Assembly (NCBI GenBank): GCA_905214625.1
Contig: CAJMMQ010000018.1
Span: 1-61,125 of the forward strand
DNA length: 61,125 bases
Origin: an uncultured bacterium
GTDB taxonomy: Bacteria > Bacteroidota > Bacteroidia > Bacteroidales > Bacteroidaceae
Reading direction: 5' to 3'
This document shows, in pieces, positions 33,617 through 43,507 of this stretch (positions are counted from its first letter, which is position 1; the number at the start of each line of letters is the position of its first letter). The notes beneath the pieces were generated by a model. The model was not told where the DNA came from. It worked only from the letters and a program-made list of their open reading frames with translations, and ran no database searches. The position numbers and the translations under genes were made by a program.

Positions 33617-34522
33617 TTACACCGAAGCCTTGCGGTATTCGCTCGGTGTCATGCCCGTGTTGCGCTTGAAATAGCGGTTGAAGTGCTGCGAATACTGGAA
33701 GCCCAGACCGTAGCTTATCTCGTTTATAGTCTTTCTTGTACCCAGCAGTTCGTCCTTTGCCAGGTCCATAATCTTATTTTGTATATACTCCTGTGGCGTG
33801 CGTCCCGTCTCGCGTTTTATGAGGTCGCCGAAGTAGTTGGGCGACAAGAAACACTTTTCGGCAAAATATTTCACCGTCGGCAGACCGTTCATGGCGGCCG
33901 CATCGCCTTCGAAATAGTTGTCGAGCTCGTTCTCAAACTTGGTAAGGATGTCGCGGTTTACCACTTTTCGGGTGATAAACTGGCGCTCGTAGAATCTCAT
34001 GCAGTAGTCGAGCAGCAGCTCTATGTTGCGGCAGATGAGTTTCTTGCTGTGGTTGTCTATTGGGCGTTCTGTCTCAATTTTAATCTTCTCCAGGCAGTCT
34101 TTGTATATCATCTTCTCCTGTTCCGACAGATGCAGTGCCTCTGTCGATGAATACGCGAAGAACGAATATTGCTTTATTTCCTGTCCGAGCGACGTGCCGT
34201 GTATCAGGTCGGGATGAAAGAGCAGCCCCAGGGCGTTAGGCTCATAGTCGGGTTTATGCTTCACATGCACAACCTGTCCGGGCGCAAAGCTCGTCACCGT
34301 GCCCTCCTGATAGTCGTAAGGCATGCGTCCGTACGTGATGTCGCCGCAGTAGGTCTGTTTGAGAAACAGCGCGTACACGCCGTAATAGTAAGCCGCTTCG
34401 GGCGGAAACGCGCTTTTGTCGGCTTTCTTCAGGTCAACGACAGTTACAAGCGGATGCTTTGTTTCAAAGCCCATCATCCTGTTGTATTCATCAACGGTGT
34501 TAATCTTTATAATCTCTTCCAT
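33617..34522 (-). CDS. AraC-family transcriptional regulator (2)
   Basis: A 301-residue regulator with the same layout as its downstream paralogue. The sensor part has GTVTSFAPGQVVHV and LLFHPDLIHGTSLGQEI. The DNA-binding part (about 190-301) has YFGDLIKRETGRTPQEYIQ, LLGTRKTINEISYGLGF and the signature FNRYFKRNTGMTPSEYR. The motifs FYERQFITRK here and FYTRQFITRH in the paralogue show common ancestry. It is the first gene of the two-gene operon, and a -7 box TATCTTTG lies on the minus strand at 34622-34615. Possible targets are the flanking esterase gene or the DUF3943 gene that diverges from it; the sequence does not decide. Confidence 0.9.
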   Translation of the reverse strand: MEEIIKINTVDEYNRMMGFETKHPLVTVVDLKKADKSAFPPEAAYYYGVYALFLKQTYCGDITYGRMPYDYQEGTVTSFAPGQVVHVKHKPDYEPNALGLLFHPDLIHGTSLGQEIKQYSFFAYSSTEALHLSEQEKMIYKDCLEKIKIETERPIDNHSKKLICRNIELLLDYCMRFYERQFITRKVVNRDILTKFENELDNYFEGDAAAMNGLPTVKYFAEKCFLSPNYFGDLIKRETGRTPQEYIQNKIMDLAKDELLGTRKTINEISYGLGFQYSQHFNRYFKRNTGMTPSEYRKASV

Positions 34523-34614
34523 ATCCCAATAGTTTATTCCTGGTTATTTTCCGGCTGATTCCGGTGGCGCATACATGCTTTGCGAGCGATGCAGCCCGTG
34601 CCGTTACTTTTATG

Positions 34615-34622
34615 CAAAGATA
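34615..34622 (-). promoter_or_regulatory. -7 box of the AraC operon
   Basis: TATCTTTG read on the minus strand at 34622-34615, 93 bp before the start codon. No -33 match at standard spacing. Confidence 0.5.
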
Positions 34623-34728
34623 GCTTATATCGCTGTTAAAGCATGTGCACGATTTACTGAATTTGTTATATTTATTACTTTTTCAGCAGTTTTTCGTATT
34701 ATTTCAACATATTGTTATGCCAAATGTT

Positions 34729-34736
34729 TACCTTTG
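34729..34736 (+). promoter_or_regulatory. -7 box of the DUF3943 gene
   Basis: TACCTTTG, 22 bp before the ATG at 34758. Confidence 0.55.
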
Positions 34737-34757
34737 TATATATTTTAACAAACATTT

Positions 34758-37232
34758 ATGAATATGACATTTTATTGTTTCCGCAACCTTCCAAGGCTGT
34801 GTGCCGTTTTACTGTTGGCGGCAGCTTGTGGCATCATTTGTGCCCAGGATTCGCTCAACTACAGGCGTCACGACCTTGCACTCAATATAGGGCATACCGA
34901 CAGCAGCTCGGTGCACACATCGTATCTTAACGTCGGACTGCTTGGCGGCGCAGGCCGCCTGCACGGTTTTCAGCTTAATGCCATGACATCGTTTGCGCTC
35001 GGCGAGATGTACGGATTTCAGCTTTCGGGGCTTTCTGGCGTGGCTATGGACATGCGTGGCCTTCAGCTTTCGGCCTTCAGCAACGTCAGTCTGTCGCCTT
35101 TCAGGGGACTTCAGCTCGGCGGAGTAACCAACATATCGCGCGGAGTGGACGGCGGAATGCAGCTCTCAGTGCTGGCAAACATCAGTTCAAAAGCCATGCA
35201 CGGCGTGCAGTTGGGCACGTATAACTATGCCGACACGCTGCGGGGATGGCAGATAGGAGCAGTGAACGTGTGTATGGAACATCCTGGAGGCGTGCAGGTG
35301 GGACTGGTAAACTTCAGCCGCGACACCGTGGCGCATAAGATAGGACTGGTGAACATTAATCCCAAGACAAAAGTAGACTTTATGCTCTTTGGCGGCAACA
35401 GCAGTAAGATTAATGCTGCTTTCAGATTCCGTAACCGCAGCACTTATAGTATTATTGGATTCGGAACGCATTATATGGGGCTCGACGAAAAGTTCTCGGG
35501 CGCATTGTATTACCGTCTCGGACAGTATTTCAACCTCGGCCGCCGGTGGTCGCTCAGCGCCGATGCGGGCTTCTTCCATATAGAGACTTTTCAGCATAAC
35601 TCGGCCGATAAGCCCGAACGTCTCTACTCGCTGCAGCTGCGTGCCAACGTCGACTATAAGCTAAACGACAAGGTGGGCTTGTTTGCTTCGGCCGGATATG
35701 GCTTCACCAGATATTACGAACATAACCGTAAATACCGTAACAGGGCGATAGTTGAGGCCGGACTTACCTTTGCCTACGACCGCAGCGGGCTGAAAAACAG
35801 GGCCGATGAAGACGACACATGGGCCGTGGGCACCGATTCGGCAACGGTTTATGCCTTTGATAATCCGGAAAATATGAAGAAACACCCGTGGAAAGCAGCT
35901 GTAGAGGCGTTTGGAATTAACGTGCTTGTAAACAGTTTCGACCGCTTTGTGCTGTGTGAAGACTTTGCCAAGGTTAACTTCAACAGCATAAAGGAGAACT
36001 TCAAGACGGGCTTTGTGTGGGACAACGACCAGTTTTCCACAAACCTGTTTGCCCATCCTTACCACGGCGGACTCTACTTCAACGCTGCCCGTAGCAACGG
36101 ACTCAGTTTCTGGGAGTCGGCTCCATATTCTCTTGGAGGCAGCCTGATGTGGGAGCTGGCGTGCGAGATTGAGCCGCCTGCAATTAACGACCTCATGGCA
36201 ACAACCATCGGCGGTATATGTATCGGAGAGGTTACTCACCGCGTGTCTAACCTTGTTTACGACGACCGCGAGCGCGGAATGCGCCGATTCCTGCGCGAGT
36301 TTGCCGGTGCGCTGATATGCCCCATCAGGGCGTTCAACCGTATATTGAGCGGCGACGCGTGGCGTGTGCGCCATGATTATTACAAATATCACGACTACAG
36401 CCGTATTCCCGTAGACTTCACCGTGTCCGTGGGCGACCGCTATCTGGCTGATGAGGGCGGACTGTTCAGAGGCGAGCATAATCCGTATGTGGACCTGTGG
36501 CTGCGCTATGGCGATGCCTTCAACGGCGAGGAGAGCAAGCCTTACGACTATTTTACGGCCAACGTTACTTTTGGTCTTAGCAGCAACCAACCACTGATTA
36601 GCAGCGTTCATCTTCTCGGAAAGCTGTGGGGCGTAAATTTTTACGATGAGGAAGAGATGACGGCCGTGTTCGGTCTGTTCCAGCATTTCAACTATTACGA
36701 CTCTGAAGCCGTGAAGGAAGGCACGTCGCGGGTGCCTTACCGCATATCTGAGGCAGCCAGCTTTGGTCCGGGACTTATCTACCGTTTTCCTAAAGTAGGC
36801 AATGTGGGGCACATGGAGCAGCGCCTCTTCCTCGACGCCATACTGCTCGGAGGCTCGCTGAGCGACTATTACAACGTGATAGACCGCGACTACAACATGG
36901 GCAGCGGATTCAGCGCAAAGGCCCAGACGGTGCTTGAGTTCCCGCGCTTTGGCAAGTTTACGCTCAACGCCGACTTCTACAGTATATACACATGGGTGGG
37001 ATATGAGGATAAAGACCTCGAGAACACCGACCCATTGCACCTCAACGCACAGGGCGACAAGAGCAGTGCCGCGCTGCTGGTGATAAATCCGCGCCTGCAG
37101 GTTTATCTCAGAAAGAACTGGAGCCTCGACCTCTTTGCGTCGTATTATATGCGCGAAACCCGATATAAGTATCACGACAACGTGCGCTCGGAGACCTTCG
37201 AGGTGAGGATGGGACTTAGCTACAGCTTCTGA
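34758..37232 (+). CDS. Outer-membrane protein: repeat-rich N-terminal domain plus DUF3943
   Basis: An 824-residue predicted outer-membrane protein with a signal peptide (about 1-30, ending GIICAQ). Residues about 50-200 consist of short degenerate repeats of the form GxQLSxxSNxS: RLHGFQLNAMTSF, MYGFQLSGLSGV, MRGLQLSAFSNVS, FRGLQLGGVTNIS, MHGVQLGTYNYA and PGGVQVGLVNFS. This pattern resembles the LA_2272-type surface-protein repeat. About 230-345 look like barrel strands, and about 370-640 correspond to DUF3943 (PWKAAVEAFGINVLVNSFDR, GLSFWESAPYSLGGSLMWE, TIGGICIGEVTHRVSN). The last quarter is a barrel ending GLSYSF. Function unknown. It diverges from the AraC operon, so shared control is possible. 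Confidence 0.8.
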   Translation: MNMTFYCFRNLPRLCAVLLLAAACGIICAQDSLNYRRHDLALNIGHTDSSSVHTSYLNVGLLGGAGRLHGFQLNAMTSFALGEMYGFQLSGLSGVAMDMRGLQLSAFSNVSLSPFRGLQLGGVTNISRGVDGGMQLSVLANISSKAMHGVQLGTYNYADTLRGWQIGAVNVCMEHPGGVQVGLVNFSRDTVAHKIGLVNINPKTKVDFMLFGGNSSKINAAFRFRNRSTYSIIGFGTHYMGLDEKFSGALYYRLGQYFNLGRRWSLSADAGFFHIETFQHNSADKPERLYSLQLRANVDYKLNDKVGLFASAGYGFTRYYEHNRKYRNRAIVEAGLTFAYDRSGLKNRADEDDTWAVGTDSATVYAFDNPENMKKHPWKAAVEAFGINVLVNSFDRFVLCEDFAKVNFNSIKENFKTGFVWDNDQFSTNLFAHPYHGGLYFNAARSNGLSFWESAPYSLGGSLMWELACEIEPPAINDLMATTIGGICIGEVTHRVSNLVYDDRERGMRRFLREFAGALICPIRAFNRILSGDAWRVRHDYYKYHDYSRIPVDFTVSVGDRYLADEGGLFRGEHNPYVDLWLRYGDAFNGEESKPYDYFTANVTFGLSSNQPLISSVHLLGKLWGVNFYDEEEMTAVFGLFQHFNYYDSEAVKEGTSRVPYRISEAASFGPGLIYRFPKVGNVGHMEQRLFLDAILLGGSLSDYYNVIDRDYNMGSGFSAKAQTVLEFPRFGKFTLNADFYSIYTWVGYEDKDLENTDPLHLNAQGDKSSAALLVINPRLQVYLRKNWSLDLFASYYMRETRYKYHDNVRSETFEVRMGLSYSF

Positions 37233-37345
37233 TAAAACCGTTTTTAAGGCGGATAAACAATAGCAATTACGCTACGGCAGTGCCGTTTCTAATAGCTTGT
37301 TGCTGCTGCCCGGTTTGTCCGTCTGTATGAAGAATAAAAATAAAG

Positions 37346-37395
37346 TGTGCCGCACTTAATGGTTAACAACCGTTAAGTGCGGCACATTCTGTTTA
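37346..37395 (+). terminator. Terminator after DUF3943 gene
   Basis: TGTGCCGCACTTAA (37346-37359) is perfectly repeated inverted at 37373-37386, followed by TTCTGTTT. Confidence 0.8.
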
Positions 37396-37515
37396 ACATA
37401 AAAAGTCGGAAAACAGCTTGTGAAAATTTTTTCATAGGTTTTTGGCCGAAAAATCAACGTTTTCTGATGATTTGTGTAATATCTTGATAATCAGTGATTT
37501 ATCACTTGTTATGTA

Positions 37516-37625
37516 TTAAACGGCCATAAACTAAATTATAAAACACGGCCTTTTACGTTGCAAAAGGTCGTATATTGCAGTGTAAAAGGCCGTGTTTCGC
37601 ATGGCAAAAGGCTGCATTTTGCTGT
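37516..37625. repeat. 22-nt tandem repeat array E (four clear units, one decayed)
   Basis: Clear units start at 37538 (ATAAAACACGGCCTTTTAC), 37560 (GCAAAAGGTCGTATATTGC), 37582 (GTAAAAGGCCGTGTTTCGC) and 37604 (GCAAAAGGCTGCATTTTGC), exactly 22 nt apart. A fifth, decayed unit in phase begins at 37516 (TTAAACGGCCATAAAC). The TGTGTAATATCTTGATAATC stretch at 37473-37492 resembles the leader of other arrays but is farther away. Located between two convergent genes. Confidence 0.8.
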
Positions 37626-37786
37626 CTGTTTTACTGCTTTATCACCTGCATTTCAGTGTAAAACAGTGCAGAATGTGGTGCCTGCCTATGTTCTATAGAT
37701 GTGTTCGCACATTCCAAGGGCGTTTGCTTCCTCTAAAAAGCGAACTTTAGGCGTATCCCGAAATGTTAACATACGTCGGCTTAATG

Positions 37787-38338
37787 TTAACGGATATTTA
37801 GCCGATAAAAGAATTTCCATAGCGGCGCAGCCATCAGACTCTGTTTTATTTCGTCGTTCACGAGCAGCCGCATCACCTCGTCCTTGGTCATCACGTGCAC
37901 CTCTATGTCCTCCGTTCGGTCGAGATGCTGGCTGCCGGCTTTCTCCACGCCCGTAGCCACAAAGCAGTGGGTTATGTTGTTCGTGGTGCTTGTGTTGCCC
38001 GATACGGTCATCAGTTCGTGCCATTCTCCTCCCGCATAGCCCGTCTCCTCGAGCAGTTCGCGGCGTGCGGCGGCCTCGGGCTGTTCGCCCTCTTCGCACA
38101 CTCCGGCCACTATTTCGAAGCATGTTTCGTCTATACCGTGGCGATATTGCCTTATCATCACCATGTTGCCGTCTTTTGTCAGCGCAATAACGTTCACCCA
38201 TGTGGGATATTCCAGCACGTAATATTCATCGTTAACGACACCGTTTGGCAGTTCCACGGTGTCGCGGCGCGCCGTCAGCCACGGCCTCTGTATCAGATAT
38301 TCGCTTTTCAGCGTCTTCCATTTCATGTTGTCTTCCAT
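37787..38338 (-). CDS. NUDIX hydrolase (ADP-ribose pyrophosphatase type)
   Basis: A 183-residue cytosolic phosphohydrolase. The Nudix box GxxxxxExxxxxxxREUxEExGU is seen as GVCEEGEQPEAAARRELLEE with TGYAGG after it (about residues 80-104). The flanking layout (VNVIALTKDGNMVMIRQYRHG before and CFVATG after) is that of ADP-sugar pyrophosphatases such as NudF. It likely hydrolyses ADP-ribose or ADP-glucose-type compounds; the exact substrate is not determined. It lies 66 bp downstream of the pseudouridine synthase gene on the same strand and may be cotranscribed with it. Confidence 0.9.
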   Translation of the reverse strand: MEDNMKWKTLKSEYLIQRPWLTARRDTVELPNGVVNDEYYVLEYPTWVNVIALTKDGNMVMIRQYRHGIDETCFEIVAGVCEEGEQPEAAARRELLEETGYAGGEWHELMTVSGNTSTTNNITHCFVATGVEKAGSQHLDRTEDIEVHVMTKDEVMRLLVNDEIKQSLMAAPLWKFFYRLNIR

Positions 38339-38404
38339 AATGTATCTCCTTTATGTCTTTAGTATTCCTGTATTCGTGTTTATTCGGTCTGCAGGTCGTC
38401 TTTA

Positions 38405-40066
38405 TCAGTCCTGCGGTGTTATTGCCTGTCTGAATCCGGCAGTGCGTTCAAACGTCATTTCTTTGCCTGTGGCAGGATGGCGGAAGGTTATCGCCTCGGC
38501 GTGCAGATACAGGCGGTCGGCAGGGTGGCCGTAGAGGTTGTCGCCCAATATTGGCGTGCCCAGTCCCGCCTTGTGTGCGCAGTGAACGCGCAGCTGATGG
38601 GTGCGTCCGGTGTGCGGAAACAGCTCTATCAGCGTGCGCCCGGCTGCCGAGCAGATAATCTTATAGTCGGTTACGGCTGTCTTTCCGTTGTCATGGTCCA
38701 CCTTCTGATACGGCCTGTTCAGCGGGTCGGCAATGAGAGGCAGGCTTATTCTGCCGCTTTCTGCGGCCTTGGGCGTGCCTTCGAGCAGTGCCACATAGCG
38801 CTTACTGATGCTCCGTTGGCAGAACTGCTCTTGCAGGTTCTTGTATGCCTCGGGCGTCTTGGCAAGTATAATCAGTCCCGATGTGTCCATGTCGAGGCGG
38901 TGAACGGGCACCGGCTCGCTGCCTTCGTCATAGCTTCGGCCTATCAGCGAGGCTGCCGACTGGCGGTCTGACTTGCCTTTAACAGACAACATTCCTGCCG
39001 GTTTGCATGCCACGATGAGCCATTCGTCCTCATAGACAATCTCAGGCAGTCGCCGTTCGGGAGCCTGTCGTGGGTCGGGGTCTACGTCGAGCCCCTGCAG
39101 CATGTGCGTAAGTATGGGCAGACACTTGCCCCGGCAGGCAGGATAATAGTGCAGATGGTGGCGTATTTCGCTCTTGGGCGAGTCGCCCCACCAGAACTCC
39201 GCCATGCACACCGGGCGCAGGCGGTTAAGATAGGCATGCTGAAGCAGCTTTGGAGCGCAGCAGTCGCCGGCTCCAGATGGCGGCACACGCTGGGGTGTGT
39301 CTGCAAAGATGGAGCACAGGCCGCGCCGCTCTCCGCGGGCGGAGAGCATGCTGTATTGTTCAAAGAGCCAGTGTTGCAGACTGTCAGACATGGCCTTTCG
39401 CTTGTCCTTCAGCCACCTTATTTCGTCCTCAAAAGGCTTCAGCCGTGCCTCACATCCGTCAACTTGCTCCCTGTTGCGCTTCTTCATGCGGTGCAGTTCG
39501 GCTTTCATAAAGCGGCTCTCGTTCAGCATCTGTTCCTCCTCTTCGGGCGTAATGGGCGTTCCGCTCTGCCTTCTTGCGTCGCGTGCGGCCTTTGCCTCCT
39601 TTATCTTCAGCCGGTATTGCTCCTCCTCCGCGGCTGTTTCGGCCTTGCGGCTTTCAAGTTCATGCAGGGCGTTAAGATAGCCTTCGCCGTTCTCAATGCC
39701 GTCAATAGCGCGGTTTATGGCCGAAATCTTGGCCTCGTTGACCTTGAAATAGCCGTCGGCAGGCGTGGCATCGAACACCGGCGGCACAAAATACGGATGG
39801 TCGTTGCTGCCGTCGAGCAGGCCGGAGAATGCCGCCGTAAACCCCAAATGCCCTTCTTCGTCCTCAGCTACAAGCACCCCGAACATCTTTCCACGTTGCA
39901 GTTCGTCGTGCCATTTTTCCATGCCGGCTATATATCTCTGCACCTCCCCGGCCGCAAGCACGCACAGCGGATGAGGCTCATAGCAGAAAGGAAAGGTGAA
40001 GCGTGCCGGCTTTGGCACGTCGGTTAAAAGCTGGTGAAAACATGAAATGCTGTTGTTGATTGTCAT
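38405..40066 (-). CDS. RluA-family pseudouridine synthase with long N-terminal extension
   Basis: A 553-residue enzyme predicted to convert uridine to pseudouridine in rRNA or tRNA. The C-terminal RluA catalytic domain (about 335-553) includes YEDEWLIVACKPAGMLSVKG, the catalytic VHRLDMDTSGLIILAKT (Asp) and GRTHQLRVHCAHKAGLGTPI. The N-terminal 300 residues are not a standard S4 domain: they contain a coiled coil of Glu/Lys/Arg (about 145-235, with RKAETAAEEEQYRLKIKEAK) and a conserved-looking CAPKLLQHAYLNRLRPVCMA block. Length compared with usual 220-330-residue RluA proteins shows a large extra module. The start at 40066 is chosen; a frame extending to 40159 begins with Cys-rich sequence that overlaps the enolase terminator. 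Confidence 0.85.
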   Translation of the reverse strand: MTINNSISCFHQLLTDVPKPARFTFPFCYEPHPLCVLAAGEVQRYIAGMEKWHDELQRGKMFGVLVAEDEEGHLGFTAAFSGLLDGSNDHPYFVPPVFDATPADGYFKVNEAKISAINRAIDGIENGEGYLNALHELESRKAETAAEEEQYRLKIKEAKAARDARRQSGTPITPEEEEQMLNESRFMKAELHRMKKRNREQVDGCEARLKPFEDEIRWLKDKRKAMSDSLQHWLFEQYSMLSARGERRGLCSIFADTPQRVPPSGAGDCCAPKLLQHAYLNRLRPVCMAEFWWGDSPKSEIRHHLHYYPACRGKCLPILTHMLQGLDVDPDPRQAPERRLPEIVYEDEWLIVACKPAGMLSVKGKSDRQSAASLIGRSYDEGSEPVPVHRLDMDTSGLIILAKTPEAYKNLQEQFCQRSISKRYVALLEGTPKAAESGRISLPLIADPLNRPYQKVDHDNGKTAVTDYKIICSAAGRTLIELFPHTGRTHQLRVHCAHKAGLGTPILGDNLYGHPADRLYLHAEAITFRHPATGKEMTFERTAGFRQAITPQD

Positions 40067-40127
40067 GATGATAGGCTGATATGGATTGAGGTTTAGTCTG
40101 CCGTGCTGCCCATGCAGGCAACAGGAA

Positions 40128-40160
40128 CAAAAAAAGGCCGTGCGTGGCACGGCCTTCATT
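40128..40160 (-). terminator. eno terminator
   Basis: On the minus strand AAGGCCGTGCC (40156-40146) pairs with GGCACGGCCTT-type complement ending near 40134, followed by a run of six or more T (plus-strand A-run 40129-40135). Confidence 0.88.
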
Positions 40161-40180
40161 ATTATATCACGTCCTGAATA

Positions 40181-41494
<1,314 letters not shown>

Positions 41495-41538
41495 TTATTA
41501 TTTTAAGAGTTGTATTTTTGTTCTCGGTTTTATGCCTG

Positions 41539-41546
41539 CAAAGTTA
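41539..41546 (-). promoter_or_regulatory. -7 box of eno
   Basis: TAACTTTG (then CAGGC) read on the minus strand at 41546-41539, about 50 bp before the start codon. Confidence 0.6.
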
Positions 41547-41802
41547 CTGCCAAATTAGTAATATAAGGTATAATTTGCGAGTCTATTTTGAAAGATTTAA
41601 TCTTTTTTAATACATAAAAATGTGTGTAATGTTTTTACTGTCTAAATTGTCATATCGAGGTGTCGTTTACAGCCTTATGTGTGGCTGACATGATGTCAGC
41701 TTTGCAGGCGTGTCGTTTCTTGTAACTATCCGTTACGCCGCTTTCTTACGCTTATCCTCCCATACTTTGCCGTCTGTGTAATGCTCTGATAATTAATGCG
41801 TT

Positions 41803-41890
41803 GCAAAAGGCCATGTTTTAGCCTCCAAAATACCGCTTTTTAGCGTGCAATTTGTGCCCTTTTGGAATGTAAAAGGTGGCATATTGTAAA
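41803..41890. repeat. 22-nt tandem repeat array F (four units)
   Basis: Four exact 22-nt units at 41803 (GCAAAAGGCCATGTTTTAG), 41825 (CCAAAATACCGCTTTTTAG), 41847 (GCAATTTGTGCCCTTTTGG) and 41869 (GTAAAAGGTGGCATATTG). The leader TGTGTAATGCTCTGATAATT, with ATGCGTT, matches that of array C. Between the array and the HxlR gene (41891-42119) nothing else is recognised. Confidence 0.85.
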
Positions 41891-42119
41891 GCGGTGTCGC
41901 TCAATATGCATAAATCCGGGCCTTGTCGCGAGGTGTAATAACTGAATATGTGTGTTCATCGTAGCTGACTGTCCGCCGGCAGGATGCCCTCCGGCAGCCG
42001 GCTATCATTATGTGTTGAATGTAGAAGAGCGTTGCTGTATGCCCCGAAGAATTTTGACGTGAACAGGTCGCTGAGATTTCTCACAAACGCGCAAAGTTTG
42101 CTGAAACTTAATGGCTCAG

Positions 42120-42497
42120 CTATTTCAGCAGATACTGTTTGCGGCTCTCCATTATGTCGTCCATATTGCTTAAAGCCCAGTCTATAAGGCTTTCTATGAG
42201 CGGAATGAGCGTCAGCGCCCTTTCCGTCAGGCGGTATTCAACGCGCGGCGGCACCTCGGCATACACCTTTCTCGACACAAGGTCGTCGGCCTCGAGCGCC
42301 TTCAGCACCTCCGACAGCATCTTCTGCGATATGTCCGGAATGTTGCGGCGCAGTTCGTTGAACCTCATCACGCCGTGCCCGTTGAGCGTTATCAGCACAA
42401 GCATAGACCATTTGTCGCCTACGCGCGACAATATGTTGCGTATGGGGCAGGTGGGATATAATGTGTCTTTTAGTTCGTTCTTAATCATAAAAAACAT
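42120..42497 (-). CDS. HxlR-family transcriptional regulator
   Basis: A 125-residue winged helix-turn-helix protein. The family hallmark is the N-terminal Cys (CPIRNILSRVGDKWSMLVL), followed by FNELRRNIPDISQKMLSEVLKALEADDLVSR and the wing VPPRVEYRLTERALTL. HxlR proteins commonly respond to aldehydes or oxidants through this Cys (family knowledge). M4 is an alternative start. The promoter is TACTTTTG on the minus strand at 42518-42511. It diverges from the cupin gene, its most likely target. Confidence 0.92.
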   Translation of the reverse strand: MFFMIKNELKDTLYPTCPIRNILSRVGDKWSMLVLITLNGHGVMRFNELRRNIPDISQKMLSEVLKALEADDLVSRKVYAEVPPRVEYRLTERALTLIPLIESLIDWALSNMDDIMESRKQYLLK

Positions 42498-42510
42498 TGA
42501 TTACGGTTTA

Positions 42511-42518
42511 CAAAAGTA
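42511..42518 (-). promoter_or_regulatory. -7 box of the HxlR gene
   Basis: TACTTTTG read on the minus strand, 13 bp before the start codon; the leader would be almost absent. Confidence 0.5.
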
Positions 42519-42734
42519 ACCAATGTTCTTAAATAAACCGCATCTGCGGGGCTCTATTTTGAATAAAAATGTCTTTTTTCCGGCGTGCATCCCCAGATGT
42601 GATGTGCCCATGCGTCTTGATGAAAACCATTATGCGTGTGTGCTGTTGTTAAAGTGTGTAAAAGTGATTGGTGTAAATTGCTTGTTTTCAGCATTAGTAA
42701 CCTTCGCGTAACCGGCTGAGAATTTTGTAACCTC

Positions 42735-42765
42735 TTGATACATACGCAGATATAAACTAACTTTG
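42735..42765 (+). promoter_or_regulatory. Promoter of the cupin gene
   Basis: TTG (42735-42737), 20-bp spacer, TAACTTTG (42758-42765). Confidence 0.7.
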
Positions 42766-42792
42766 CATCGTGAACAATAAAAGCATAATAAG

Positions 42793-43248
42793 ATGAAAAA
42801 GTTAGAGATTATAGGCAGCGGCGACAATTTCACCGCAGTTACAACAGGTAGTTTTAACGAGTTGCGTGAGCACGAAATCGACTTTGGCGGCGGTGTGGTT
42901 CTCAAAGGAAAAGTATTTGCAGGCACAGCCCTTGGCGCCACAGGCTCTGAAATTTCGTTCCAGACCTTTGCTCCGGGCGAGGGCAGCACCTTCCTTCATG
43001 CACACAAAACACACGAGGAACTGTATGTTGTGGTGAGCGGCGAGGGCGAGTTTCAGGTAGACGGCAAGACTTTCGCAGTGGCTCAGGGCAGCGTAGTGCG
43101 TGTTGCTCCAGCCGGGATGCGTGCGCTGCACAATACGGGCGCGGACGACATGGTTGTTATATGCATCCAGTATAAAGCCAATTCTTTCGGTGCCGACGAC
43201 ACTCCATTTGCAGACGGCGTGATGGCCGAGGGCGGCGTAGAGTGGTGA
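42793..43248 (+). CDS. Small cupin-domain protein
   Basis: A 151-residue single-domain cupin with no signal peptide. Residues about 50-120 carry the two cupin motifs: GSTFLHAHKTHEELYVVVSG (metal ligands His, His, Glu) and AQGSVVRVAPAGMRALHNTG (last His). The first 40 residues form a short beta segment. Function is unknown; isomerase or dioxygenase types are possible. It is divergently transcribed from the HxlR gene with a good promoter, which suggests regulation by that protein. Confidence 0.85.
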   Translation: MKKLEIIGSGDNFTAVTTGSFNELREHEIDFGGGVVLKGKVFAGTALGATGSEISFQTFAPGEGSTFLHAHKTHEELYVVVSGEGEFQVDGKTFAVAQGSVVRVAPAGMRALHNTGADDMVVICIQYKANSFGADDTPFADGVMAEGGVEW

Positions 43249-43454
43249 TTCGCAGTGGCAGGTAGGCTCCGCTTATGCCCCGTTTAGTGTGGCTAAGCAT
43301 ACTGAGGAGCCTTCGGCTAAGTCCTTGTTGCCACAGACAATGATATTTGCGGGCAGTTGTCGGTTTATTGCCGGCGGCTGTCCGTTTTTCGCATTTATGC
43401 ATAATAAAATCAGGATTGCCTGCCGATAAATTTCGTTATTTGAGCGATAATGAT

Positions 43455-43462
43455 TACCTTTG
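43455..43462 (+). promoter_or_regulatory. -7 box of the PL11 gene
   Basis: TACCTTTG (then CGTCC) 46 bp before the ATG at 43508. The -33 element is weak. Confidence 0.55.
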
Positions 43463-43507
43463 CGTCCGTAACTTTTCTTGCTAAAATAAATCAATAACTT
43501 AAATCTT

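Noticed and set aside
35661..37175. 504-codon minus-strand frame inside the DUF3943 gene
   Set aside because: Shadow frame; the plus-strand product has a signal peptide, repeats and a barrel end.
41984..42187. 67-codon frame overlapping the HxlR 3' end
   Set aside because: No motif or promoter, and it overlaps a confident gene on the other strand.
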